DNA of 9,336 nucleotides from Phycisphaerales bacterium (lineage in GTDB: Bacteria > Planctomycetota > Phycisphaerae > Sedimentisphaerales > Anaerohalosphaeraceae). A program made the position numbers and the translations under genes. The notes below the pieces were generated by a model. It searched no databases. It was not told where the DNA came from and worked only from the letters and a program-made list of their open reading frames with translations. Of the stretch, positions 1 to 5,130 are shown one piece after another. Each line of letters begins with the position of its first letter. Position 1 is the stretch's first letter. The stretch covers positions 1 through 9,336 of the forward strand of contig DRGS01000139.1 in the NCBI GenBank assembly GCA_011053245.1, given 5' to 3'.

Positions 1-44
1 CTTTTATTCTAATGTCTGCTGGTTCAGATGGACTATATGGGACG
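1..44 (+). repeat. Inverted copy of pseudopilin 3' end (partner 272-315)
   Basis: Bases 1-44 are the exact reverse complement of 272-315, with no mismatch. Identity stops at base 45. Because the match starts at the first base of the window it may continue to the left. The repeat encodes the TFILMSAGSDGLYGT segment of the pseudopilin. Confidence 0.95.
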
Positions 45-155
45 GTTACGACGCCCAAACTCGACGCTCCCGGCACAATGAAATACGACCCGGCAGTCCT
101 GACGTTGACAGCCAAGATCGATTCCGACGATGCCGTGACCCTGAAGGCGAGTTGA
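1..155 (+). CDS. C-terminal fragment of a chimeric, pseudopilin-tail-like reading frame (partial, runs off left edge)
   Basis: An open frame enters at base 3 and stops at TGA 153-155. Its first 14 residues (FILMSAGSDGLYGT) match the end of the complete pseudopilin encoded on the opposite strand, and the DNA is identical for 44 bp. After residue 14 the sequence changes to an unrelated tail (TVTTPKLDAPGTMKYDPAVL and onward, ending TLKAS) that I do not recognise. Pseudopilins of this type normally end shortly after the GLYGT motif, so a 36-residue extension is odd. It may be the end of another pseudopilin paralogue, a recombination product, or an assembly join at a repeat. The stop codon directly abuts the stop codon of the convergent recombinase fragment at 156. 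Confidence 0.35.
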   Translation, partial: FILMSAGSDGLYGTVTTPKLDAPGTMKYDPAVLTLTAKIDSDDAVTLKAS

Positions 156-245
156 TTATCTGCGTAGTGGCTTTTTCACCTTTTCAGTGAAAGGGTGAAA
201 AAGTGCTTGCGCGGGTAGCTGGTTGGCCTTCCACCGCAGTATCAT
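156..245 (-). pseudogene. C-terminal remnant of a second tyrosine recombinase
   Basis: A short minus-strand frame (ATG 245-243, TAA 158-156) begins MILRWKANQLP. The complete recombinase in this window has LILRWKVNQLP close to its C-terminus, so 9 of 10 residues match from ILRW to QLP. Upstream of ILRW the homology stops abruptly. After QLP the fragment diverges and ends in a basic tail (EKVKKPLRR). The DNA is clearly diverged from the complete gene, so this is not a recent duplication of it. The ATG overlaps the pseudopilin stop codon in an ATGA arrangement. It cannot be functional alone because no catalytic residue remains. The match is short, so chance is possible but unlikely given the exact ILRWK.NQLP pattern. 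Confidence 0.5.
171..203. other. Long imperfect hairpin
   Basis: CTTTTTCACCTTTTCA (171-186) and TGAAAGGGTGAAAAAG (188-203) are inverted copies over 16 bp with one difference, separated by a single base. The RNA would form a long hairpin on either strand. It lies inside the recombinase fragment and just after the convergent stop codons at 155/156, so it could act as a bidirectional terminator, although no strong T-run follows the stem on either strand. Confidence 0.6.
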
Positions 246-1129
246 TTGGATATATTTATGACGTCATCACTCGTCCCATATAGTCCATCTGAACCAGCAG
301 ACATTAGAATAAAAGTGTCCTTATTATAAGGTTCAGGATCACTTATGCTATTTATTCTTGCGGTTGGATTAACTAATGAAGCATAAAAATCGTCTACTCC
401 ATCGGGAACGGCAGCAAAAGGATGAGGATTAACGACACCATCGAGATTGTGCCCAAGAGCCAATATAGCCATATTATCTATATAATTAAAAATACTTTGA
501 TCTGGAGTGGAGGGATCATATATATCAGTATTGTTTGCCTTAAAATATAGTATAGGAGAACCGATTTTAACTGATTCCCCAGATATAGGCATAGTAATTT
601 TTTTACTCTTGAAGACATCGGTTAATACTCCTGCCTGACTATTGGATGTCGCGGCTGGTGTCTCATCATAGTCTCCAGGATAAACCACTCCAGTCCCACC
701 TACCGGATAGATTTGAGCTATTTGGAAATGTCCTATCTTGTTATAATCCAGATAAACACTCTCCCTGTCATGATAAAGTTGTGTTGAACCATAAATAGCT
801 GGATCTGTCTCATCGGCTGCAGCATCCCAGGTACTTTTAGGATCAAATCCATGCCCATCTCTACCCATTAACGCTTCAGCCAACTTATGAGCACCCGTAG
901 TATATAAAGATGCGGTTACGGAAAAATTAGAGTCTGGGTAATCCATATCGTTATCGTAAAACCATAATTCAAGACCCCTACCAATCTCTCTAAGTTGGGC
1001 TTTCTGTTTTAGGCTCATGGCAACCTGTTTTGCTTTTTTGATGCCAGGAACCATAATAGACATCAACAAAGCAATAATCATTATTACTGTTAGTAACTCG
1101 ATAATTGTAAAACCTTTGGTCTTTTTCAT
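242..1129 (-). CDS. Type II secretion/type IV pilus-type pseudopilin (prepilin N-terminal methylation domain)
   Basis: The 295-residue product begins MKKTKGFTIIELL, a class III prepilin signal. Prepilin peptidase should cut after Gly6, leaving Phe7 as the N-methylated first residue with Glu11 at the conserved +5 position. A hydrophobic helix (about residues 8-28) would anchor it in the inner membrane or the pilus core. The rest is a periplasmic or surface domain ending in the SAGSDGLYGTSDD motif common at the end of planctomycete G-type pseudopilins. I chose ATG at 1129 because AAAGGA lies 6-11 bases upstream; an in-frame TTG five codons earlier would place the Shine-Dalgarno inside the gene. 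It lies 36 bp downstream of the integrase on the same strand and may be cotranscribed. It looks more A+T-rich than the integrase. The exact secretion or pilus role is unknown. Confidence 0.88.
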   Translation of the reverse strand: MKKTKGFTIIELLTVIMIIALLMSIMVPGIKKAKQVAMSLKQKAQLREIGRGLELWFYDNDMDYPDSNFSVTASLYTTGAHKLAEALMGRDGHGFDPKSTWDAAADETDPAIYGSTQLYHDRESVYLDYNKIGHFQIAQIYPVGGTGVVYPGDYDETPAATSNSQAGVLTDVFKSKKITMPISGESVKIGSPILYFKANNTDIYDPSTPDQSIFNYIDNMAILALGHNLDGVVNPHPFAAVPDGVDDFYASLVNPTARINSISDPEPYNKDTFILMSAGSDGLYGTSDDVINISK

Positions 1130-1165
1130 AGCTTTTCCTTTCAAATTAATATTATCATCGTGACA

Positions 1166-2179
1166 TTACGAATCTTTTGCGGTGATGTCAAGCCATTTTT
1201 CAACGGGTAGCTGATTTACTTTCCAGCGGAGGATCAGGTCGTGGTCGGTGTAGAACTGGCCGGTCGTCCTGGCCGATGCGTGTCCGAGTAGGTCCTGTGC
1301 CGAGGAGATCGATCCGACCGTCTGCATGATCGTCGAGAATGTTTTGCGGAGATCCTGACGCGTTACGCCCTGCTTGAACGAATCCCAGCCCTTTCGAGAG
1401 TTTTGGATGTTGAATAACCGCATTTGTCCCGACGCAAGGCTGGCAATATAGGCGGTCAGCAATGGCGCCAGTTTATCGGGTATCGGCGCAGAGTACGGCT
1501 TGCCTGTCTTTTTATGCCGGCCTGCGACAATGAGTCGGTCGAGGTCGACATTGGCGAGCGTGAGCGAATCTACGTCGCTTTTGCGCAAGCCGGTGACCAG
1601 CGATATCAGTATCAGCATCCGCCAGCGGGCATCGCCGCAGCGTGCGATGAGTTCCTTGATCTGCTTATTGGTTAGAGCCGTGACGATTATGGGCGGGGCC
1701 TTTAGCTTAACGATCGCCAGGTCCTCGGAAAAGTACCTGCGCTGGCGATGCTGGCCCCAGCGGAGGAACGCTTTTACGTTTGCAATATCTTTGTTTACTG
1801 TCCAGGTCCCGACTTCGCCCTTGCGTTTAGCGATGAGCAGGTCGAGATGTTTCTGGGCGAGCGACTTTGTACCGTGTTTGGCGCCGGTGATCTCGGTTAG
1901 GTGTTTGAGCGAATACTCGGCCTGTTCTTTAGCTGCCTCCGTCAGCCCTCGCGTGTCGTAAGTCAGCAGGTACTCGTCGATTGCGGTATCAATCGGGACA
2001 TTAACGGTGCCGACAAAGACATCGCTATTGAGTTGCGTGTATAGTATGCTGCGATAGTGATCGGCCAGGGCCTTTGTGTGAAACGCTTTTGCTATCCGTT
2101 TCCCAACAACCGGGCAGGTCCAGCGTAGCCACCATCCGGGCTTGTTTTTAAGTTTAAATGGCTTCCCTACATTTCTCAT
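1166..2179 (-). CDS. int: Tyrosine recombinase/phage integrase
   Basis: The 337-residue product has the layout of phage integrases. There is a small N-terminal domain (MRNVGKPFKLKNKPGWWLRW), a core-binding SAM-like domain (about 50-150) and a C-terminal catalytic domain (about 165-325). Visible catalytic residues are Arg199 (TGLRKSD), Lys224 (RHKKTGK), Arg278 (QDLRKTF), His300 (LLGH) and the nucleophile Tyr310 (QFYTD). The usual box II histidine three residues before Arg278 is Gln275. It would cut and rejoin attP and attB to integrate or excise the element. I start it at ATG 2179 because the conserved start of the family is there. The longer open frame upstream only reads through the tRNA fragment. 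No good Shine-Dalgarno precedes ATG 2179; TTG 2191 is an alternative. The truncated tRNA-Arg 80 bp upstream is the likely attachment core. Confidence 0.93.
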   Translation of the reverse strand: MRNVGKPFKLKNKPGWWLRWTCPVVGKRIAKAFHTKALADHYRSILYTQLNSDVFVGTVNVPIDTAIDEYLLTYDTRGLTEAAKEQAEYSLKHLTEITGAKHGTKSLAQKHLDLLIAKRKGEVGTWTVNKDIANVKAFLRWGQHRQRRYFSEDLAIVKLKAPPIIVTALTNKQIKELIARCGDARWRMLILISLVTGLRKSDVDSLTLANVDLDRLIVAGRHKKTGKPYSAPIPDKLAPLLTAYIASLASGQMRLFNIQNSRKGWDSFKQGVTRQDLRKTFSTIMQTVGSISSAQDLLGHASARTTGQFYTDHDLILRWKVNQLPVEKWLDITAKDS

Positions 2180-2180
2180 A

Positions 2181-2203
2181 ATGGCGACCAACTGGCGACC
2201 GAC
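2181..2203. repeat. Direct repeat pair of TGGCGACC, copy A
   Basis: TGGCGACC occurs at 2182-2189 and 2193-2200, an 11-bp period, about one helical turn. The 23-bp block matches the block at 2441-2463 at 21 of 23 positions. It sits immediately upstream of the integrase ATG, so it could be an integrase or excisionase arm-type site, or an operator controlling int. Confidence 0.8.
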
Positions 2204-2259
2204 CTTTTTGGCATCTTTTCCAAAAAGAGATAAGTCTTTGTTTTCAAAAGAGTTACAAC

Positions 2260-2307
2260 CACGCCCGGCAGGACTCGAACCTGCGACCCCTGGTTTAGGA
2301 AACCAGT
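2260..2307 (-). mobile_element. Truncated tRNA-Arg(CCT) 3' part: candidate attachment core (attP or attR/attL)
   Basis: Read on the minus strand this is the 3' part of a tRNA: anticodon stem CTGGT/ACCAG around the loop TTCCTAA (anticodon CCT, Arg), variable bases GGGTC, T-arm GCAGG-TTCGAGT-CCTGC, then the 3' acceptor strand CGGGCGT. The 5' acceptor strand and D-arm are missing; the bases upstream of the anticodon stem do not form them. CCA is not encoded. A tRNA 3' part next to a tyrosine recombinase gene is the classic form of an attachment site created by integration into a tRNA 3' end. The intact tRNA-Arg is not in this window. Whether this is attP of a free form or the truncated end of an integrated element cannot be decided here. 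Confidence 0.85.
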
Positions 2308-2607
2308 GGGAGAGGTTTTTGATTAACCCGCTTTTTCGCTTGAAAATACATAAAGGCCGCAAAGTACACACCTTACAGCTTAAAAATATACCTGTCCTGC
2401 TCGAAACAAATGCGACAAATACGCCAAAAGAAACAACCAAATGGCGACCAAATGGCGACCAACTATCACCAACGTCACACCCGGCGAATGCGATTGTTTA
2501 TGTATCGCCACCTTGACCGCCGGTCCTTACCAAAAAGATGCCGAATAGATGAAAAACGACGGCCACGCCTGCCGCACTCCGGACCGCCGCTACCCGGACA
2601 AAACATG
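2308..2607. other. Intergenic region between att-like tRNA fragment and the exported-protein gene
   Basis: I see no convincing gene on either strand. The plus-strand frame across it is rich in Arg and Pro and looks like the shadow of the complementary strand. The region holds the second TGGCGACC pair (2441-2463) and an imperfect palindrome, GACCGCCGGTC (about 2515-2525). It may contain integrase or excisionase arm sites and the int promoter. Confidence 0.6.
2441..2463. repeat. Direct repeat pair of TGGCGACC, copy B
   Basis: TGGCGACC occurs at 2442-2449 and 2453-2460 with the same 11-bp period as copy A at 2181-2203 and in the same orientation. The two blocks lie on opposite sides of the tRNA-Arg fragment, as arm-type binding sites do around an att core. 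Confidence 0.8.
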
Positions 2608-3384
2608 TCAAGGGACCTCACGCCAAAACTCTTTTATAACCGTCTCTGCCGTTCTTGCCGTTCTTTGTCCCCGCCTTTGTCCCCGCGTTGTTCGCCCCCC
2701 TTTTTTTGACCTATCCGCAGACACTCTTGTTTCGGTGGTAAACTTGCGTTTCAAGACAACGCCTGCAACCAAAGCCTGCCGGAACTCATCCTCTGAAATA
2801 TCCCGGTCAATAATGCCCGTGATGGCATAACTCCTGACAGTCGCCATCGATCCGGCGAGCGTTTCATATTGCAGGGTGCCGATGGCCGAACACTCAAGTT
2901 TTTTGTTGGGAATACTGTCTCCGTCGGCCAGACCCATCGACAGGCCGATAATATGGATTGTCGGCTTATAAGAATGGGTCAAAAGATAACTGCCATCGCC
3001 GAGAACCTGCAGCACTTTATATCCTGCCGGCAATGAGTAGTCGGATATGTTCTCTATGTCCGAATAATAATTGTCGGCGACACGAAAAATCTTACGACTA
3101 AACTCGGCGTACATATTCTTGAACCACGCCTCGGAGCGATGTTTGCCGCGGTAGTTCGCTCCGCCTTGTTGCGGGACCGTTGAGTTTATTCCCGCAGCGA
3201 TACAGAGATTTTTGAGCCTGTCGATCTCGGTTCTGGCAATCACTAAATGTTTTTTAAGAAACTCGACCTGCTTTTCCAGCCTTAATACTTGACCGGCCAA
3301 TAACTCGGGTTCCTCGGCCGTACCAGAAAAGCAGACAGACGCAACCACCACCGTAACAATCGTTATAAAACGATAATTATTCAT
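2608..3384 (-). CDS. Exported coiled-coil protein of unknown function
   Basis: The 258-residue product starts with a signal peptide: MNNYRF, then a hydrophobic stretch ITIVTVVVASVCF, with likely cleavage near SGTA/EEP. A probable coiled coil follows at about residues 30-60 (heptads of Leu/Val with Glu/Lys/Arg). The central part (about 80-210) is an ordinary mixed globular sequence I do not recognise. The C-terminus (about 225-250) is strongly basic and encoded by short tandem DNA repeats. ATG 3384 is preceded by GAGAGG at a good distance. It is expected to act in the periplasm or cell envelope. It has a same-strand upstream neighbour at 3605-3904, with a 220-bp gap that contains a promoter-like sequence. 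An A7G6 tract near the 3' end could shift the reading frame of the last 30 residues. Confidence 0.75.
   Translation of the reverse strand: MNNYRFITIVTVVVASVCFSGTAEEPELLAGQVLRLEKQVEFLKKHLVIARTEIDRLKNLCIAAGINSTVPQQGGANYRGKHRSEAWFKNMYAEFSRKIFRVADNYYSDIENISDYSLPAGYKVLQVLGDGSYLLTHSYKPTIHIIGLSMGLADGDSIPNKKLECSAIGTLQYETLAGSMATVRSYAITGIIDRDISEDEFRQALVAGVVLKRKFTTETRVSADRSKKGGRTTRGQRRGQRTARTAETVIKEFWREVP
2647..2686. repeat. Two adjacent short tandem repeats in the 3' end of the exported-protein gene
   Basis: TGCCGTTCT is repeated at 2647-2655 and 2656-2664. CTTTGTCCCCGC is repeated at 2663-2674 and 2675-2686. Both units are multiples of three, so copy changes keep the frame. On the coding strand they encode the RGQRRGQR and TARTAE segments. 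Confidence 0.9.
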
Positions 3385-3445
3385 ATTATCCTCTCAAAAG
3401 ATTAGTGTGATGTAAGGAATAACGAAGCATAAAGTCAGAGATTTC

Positions 3446-3475
3446 CTTATATATAAATAGATACTTTTCTGTAAA
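3446..3475 (-). promoter_or_regulatory. Candidate sigma70-type promoter for the exported-protein gene
   Basis: On the minus strand TTTACA (3475-3470) is followed by the TATATAAG stretch (3453-3446), giving a -10 such as ATATAA at 16 bp or TATAAG at 18 bp. It lies about 60 bp upstream of ATG 3384 in an A+T-rich stretch. Consensus match only. Confidence 0.4.
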
Positions 3476-3604
3476 ATACCAATAGTTTTTAAGGATAACA
3501 CCTCGCACGGACACATTTATGCCGAGTTAATACAGGGGTTAGCCGCATGAAACGCGAGATTGTACAAACTATCAACTTTCAAAAAGAACTCGAAATACGC
3601 AAGA

Positions 3605-3904
3605 TCACGCAGACTCTAAAGGTTTCTGACCCCGCTTTTGTTTCCGTACTGCTGCTTCGGCTTCAGAAACGATATCGTCTACCTCCTCAGCATAAGCAGC
3701 CTTTATCTCTGATTCCCTGAATGAGAGCATAATCTTACCCTTTTCGCTATTCTCAGCATGACAAAAATGGTAAATTGCCGCCGCCGCAACCGCGCCAGGC
3801 CCACCGTAAATTTCGCCCTCTGCGTCGAGTTCTTCGCATACATTACCCGGCAAAAATAAATTTTTATTAAGTTTTTCAATCTTTTTCTTAGCCATATAAC
3901 TCAT
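3605..3904 (-). CDS. Small protein, possibly ribbon-helix-helix-like
   Basis: The 99-residue product has a basic start (MAKKKIEKLNK), then NLFLPGNVCEELDAEG followed by YGGPGAVAAAAIYHF. A short beta-like strand, a helix, a Gly-Pro turn and an Ala-rich helix is the pattern of ribbon-helix-helix DNA-binding proteins of the 'LP..v...LD...Y..PG.VAAAAI..F' type. The second half is a charged helix ending in a basic tail. This is a fold guess from pattern only. ATG 3904 has a weak GGGA close to it and ATG 3895 is an alternative. It is divergent from the small plus-strand gene at 4049, with an A+T-rich shared control region carrying repeated ATACTT motifs, which would fit an autoregulator. Confidence 0.6.
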   Translation of the reverse strand: MSYMAKKKIEKLNKNLFLPGNVCEELDAEGEIYGGPGAVAAAAIYHFCHAENSEKGKIMLSFRESEIKAAYAEEVDDIVSEAEAAVRKQKRGQKPLESA

Positions 3905-3972
3905 TATCCCGTAAGCAATTACAGAAGCAACCTATAAATATAAAATATTTATCCAAGAACAATTCAAGAAAA

Positions 3973-4016
3973 ATACTTTGAAACGACGAAAACGGTAGTA
4001 TACTTTAATCATACTT
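3973..4016 (+). promoter_or_regulatory. Promoter with three ATACTT repeats and an AGTATACT palindrome
   Basis: TTGAAA (3978-3983) and TATACT (3999-4004), or TACTTT two bases later (spacers 15 or 17), form a sigma70-like promoter upstream of ATG 4049. ATACTT occurs at 3973, 4000 and 4011, all on the plus strand. AGTATACT (3997-4004) is a perfect 8-bp palindrome covering the -10. This is a likely operator in the divergent control region of two small genes. Confidence 0.5.
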
Positions 4017-4048
4017 GTAAAATTAAAGAATAAACAAAGGACAGAAAA

Positions 4049-4249
4049 ATGCCCAATATCTATGTAACCGATGAAACAAAAGACCTGATCGAGAAGGTCT
4101 GCAAAGAAGATAAACGTACACAAGACGGCGAGATCAACTTTTTATGTTCTGAACGTGCCAAAGAGCTTGGCATCCTTGCGGTTGAAGATCCCTCCTCCGA
4201 AGAGGGTACAAAACAGAGTACAGAATCTTTGCAGGAAAGTCAAGCATAA
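4049..4249 (+). CDS. Small protein, possibly ribbon-helix-helix DNA-binding
   Basis: The 66-residue product begins MPNIYVTDETKDLIEKV, a short beta strand leading into an amphipathic helix, followed by a turn and a second helix (about residues 27-40, NFLCSERAKELGI). This fits the size and layout of Arc/CopG-type ribbon-helix-helix proteins but lacks a clear consensus, so the fold is a guess. The last 25 residues are polar, Ser/Glu/Gln-rich and probably disordered. AAAGGA lies 8-13 bases upstream of ATG 4049, and a promoter-like sequence lies further upstream. It is the first gene of the plus-strand block. It could regulate the block or be an antitoxin-like orphan; no toxin is recognisable next to it. 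Confidence 0.65.
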   Translation: MPNIYVTDETKDLIEKVCKEDKRTQDGEINFLCSERAKELGILAVEDPSSEEGTKQSTESLQESQA

Positions 4250-4335
4250 TAAAAAAATAATTTTCGATTGGAACGCAACAGCGATCTAAGGGGAAGCGAA
4301 TTTGAATTACATATACATGAAAGGCGGGGACTATC

Positions 4336-4668
4336 ATGGAAAATAAAAATGCAGTTTTAGAGGTTATCGACGAGGAGAGGGAGCAGAATTTGTCGGCGTT
4401 TCAGCATTCGCCCGGTCCGTGGGCCATCGAGCACAATAGCGATATGACCGTAACGCTCAAGGATGTAAATGGCAAAGTGATCGCAGTAATATGCACCGGC
4501 AGCCCCGATGGATCGGGACACGTCGGCACGACAGCCGAATGCAAGGGCAATATCGCGATCATAGCGGCCGCACTGGAGGCGGCTGTGATGTATGAACAGG
4601 CAGGTCTTAGCGCGGAGATATGCGCATCAATGATCTCATCGATGGAAACGATGGCCAGTCTGGGGTAG
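4336..4668 (+). CDS. Small phage-type protein of the 'PGPW ... NaxLIAAAPEL' kind
   Basis: The 110-residue product contains HSPGPWAIEHN (residues 25-35), a beta-rich middle (TVTLKDVNGKVIAVICTG) and GNIAIIAAALEAAVMYEQ (about residues 76-93). Small phage and prophage proteins often show TPGPW near the start, then 'DANGR.IA', then 'NARLIAAAPELLEAL'; this protein follows the same order. Their function is not known. ATG 4336 is preceded by AAGGCGGGG, a strong ribosome binding site. The assignment comes from remembered family patterns. It supports a phage origin for the block. Confidence 0.7.
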   Translation: MENKNAVLEVIDEEREQNLSAFQHSPGPWAIEHNSDMTVTLKDVNGKVIAVICTGSPDGSGHVGTTAECKGNIAIIAAALEAAVMYEQAGLSAEICASMISSMETMASLG

Positions 4669-4704
4669 TTTTTAGTTTTTGGTTTTTAGATAATAGTTAA
4701 AAGT
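4666..4704 (+). repeat. TTTTTAG heptad repeat tract 1
   Basis: A degenerate 7-bp period TTTTTAG/TTTTTGG starts at the stop codon at 4666-4668 and ends in GTTAAAAG. Related tracts occur at 5097-5130 (same orientation) and 8015-8048 (inverted). Confidence 0.7.
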
Positions 4705-4726
4705 AAAGTTCTTTGAAATTGAAATA

Positions 4727-4857
4727 TGGGGCAGGTAAAGAACGCTGGATTTGTTCGGGTCTGGTCAGGACTACGGCTTGGTGCAAGGTTTCCTAATAGG
4801 GGTTCGATTCCCTTCTAAACGAGCAACTGACTACAGCGTTCTTTACCTGCCCCACCA
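4727..4857 (+). ncRNA. 21-bp inverted repeat enclosing a tRNA-like sequence, followed by CCA
   Basis: Bases 4727-4747 and 4834-4854 are perfect 21-bp inverted repeats (outer part TGGGGCAGG/CCTGCCCCA), followed at once by CCA. The 86-nt insert holds a D-arm-like hairpin (GTTC 4753-4756, loop with TCTGGTCA, then GGAC), a small CTTG-GTG-CAAG hairpin, and a T-arm-like hairpin AGGGG-TTCGATT-CCCTT. I could not fold a canonical tRNA: no 5-bp anticodon stem with a 7-base loop is possible, and the T-arm lies 18 bases before the right repeat. It sits 5 bp before an initiator tRNA with which it shares TCTGGTCAG. Possibilities are a degenerate tRNA, a structured tRNA mimic, or a small inserted element. 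No function can be assigned. Confidence 0.5.
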
Positions 4858-4862
4858 TTTAC

Positions 4863-4937
4863 CGCAGGGTAGAGCAGTCTGGTCAGCTCGTCGGACTCAT
4901 AATCCGGAGGTCGTTGGTTCAAATCCAACCCCTGCTA
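4863..4937 (+). tRNA. tRNA-Met(CAT), initiator type
   Basis: A full cloverleaf can be drawn: acceptor GCAGGG/CCCTGC with C1 facing T72 unpaired, D-stem GAGC/GCTC, anticodon stem TCGGA/TCCGG with loop CTCATAA (anticodon CAT, 4898-4900), variable AGGTC, T-arm GTTGG-TTCAAAT-CCAAC, discriminator A4937. CCA is not encoded. Initiator features are the unpaired 1:72 position, the A11-T24 pair in the D-stem, and D-loop, anticodon loop and T-loop sequences close to bacterial fMet. The anticodon stem has only two of the three G-C pairs typical of initiators (A31-T39 replaces the third). Its place among small phage-type genes suggests it belongs to the element and is not the host's main copy. Confidence 0.9.
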
Positions 4938-5096
4938 ATGAACGAAAGTTCGCGAAAGTGGTGAATGTTTGGTTTGACTTTATGTTTCTTATAACACCAA
5001 GGACAAAAAATTTAAGGAAACAATTTGTGACAGCCGGGAGAGACCGGCAAATTATTTTTACGAGTGCAAAAATAACAGAAAAAGCAAAGGCGGGAA

Positions 5097-5130
5097 TAGT
5101 TTTTAGTGTTTAGTCTTTAGTGTTTAGTTA
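5097..5130 (+). repeat. TTTTTAG heptad repeat tract 2
   Basis: TAGTTTTTAGTGTTTAGTC is followed by TTTAGTGTTTAG. It belongs to the same degenerate family as 4666-4704 and likewise leads into GTTAAAAG just before a gene. Confidence 0.65.

Noticed and set aside
1166..2440. Longer integrase frame starting at 2440
   Set aside because: The added 87 residues read through the tRNA-Arg fragment and its flank; the conserved integrase start is at 2179.
2410..2709. 99-residue plus-strand frame
   Set aside because: Very rich in Arg, Pro and Ser, with no usable start signal, and antisense to the end of the exported-protein gene.
3547..3720. 57-residue plus-strand frame (MKREIVQTINFQKELEIRKI...)
   Set aside because: It overlaps the 3605-3904 gene antiparallel over 116 bp and its second half looks like a shadow. 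The first 24 residues with an AGGGG upstream are mildly attractive, so it is noted but not called.
4049..4249. Antitoxin of a toxin-antitoxin pair
   Set aside because: No adjacent gene with a recognisable toxin motif; the next gene is 87 bp away and belongs to a phage-type family.
4726..4818. 30-codon frame starting in the left inverted repeat
   Set aside because: No good ribosome binding site, and it ends with a translation of the T-arm-like sequence; more likely chance.
4727..4857. tmRNA
   Set aside because: The CCCC-ACCA-like end resembles tmRNA, but the T-arm is not next to the acceptor strand and the size is far too small.
4751..5113. 120-residue plus-strand frame across the tRNA region
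   Set aside because: It runs through the tRNA-like element and the tRNA-Met; the 'EVVGSNPTPA' segment is the usual false translation of a tRNA T-arm.
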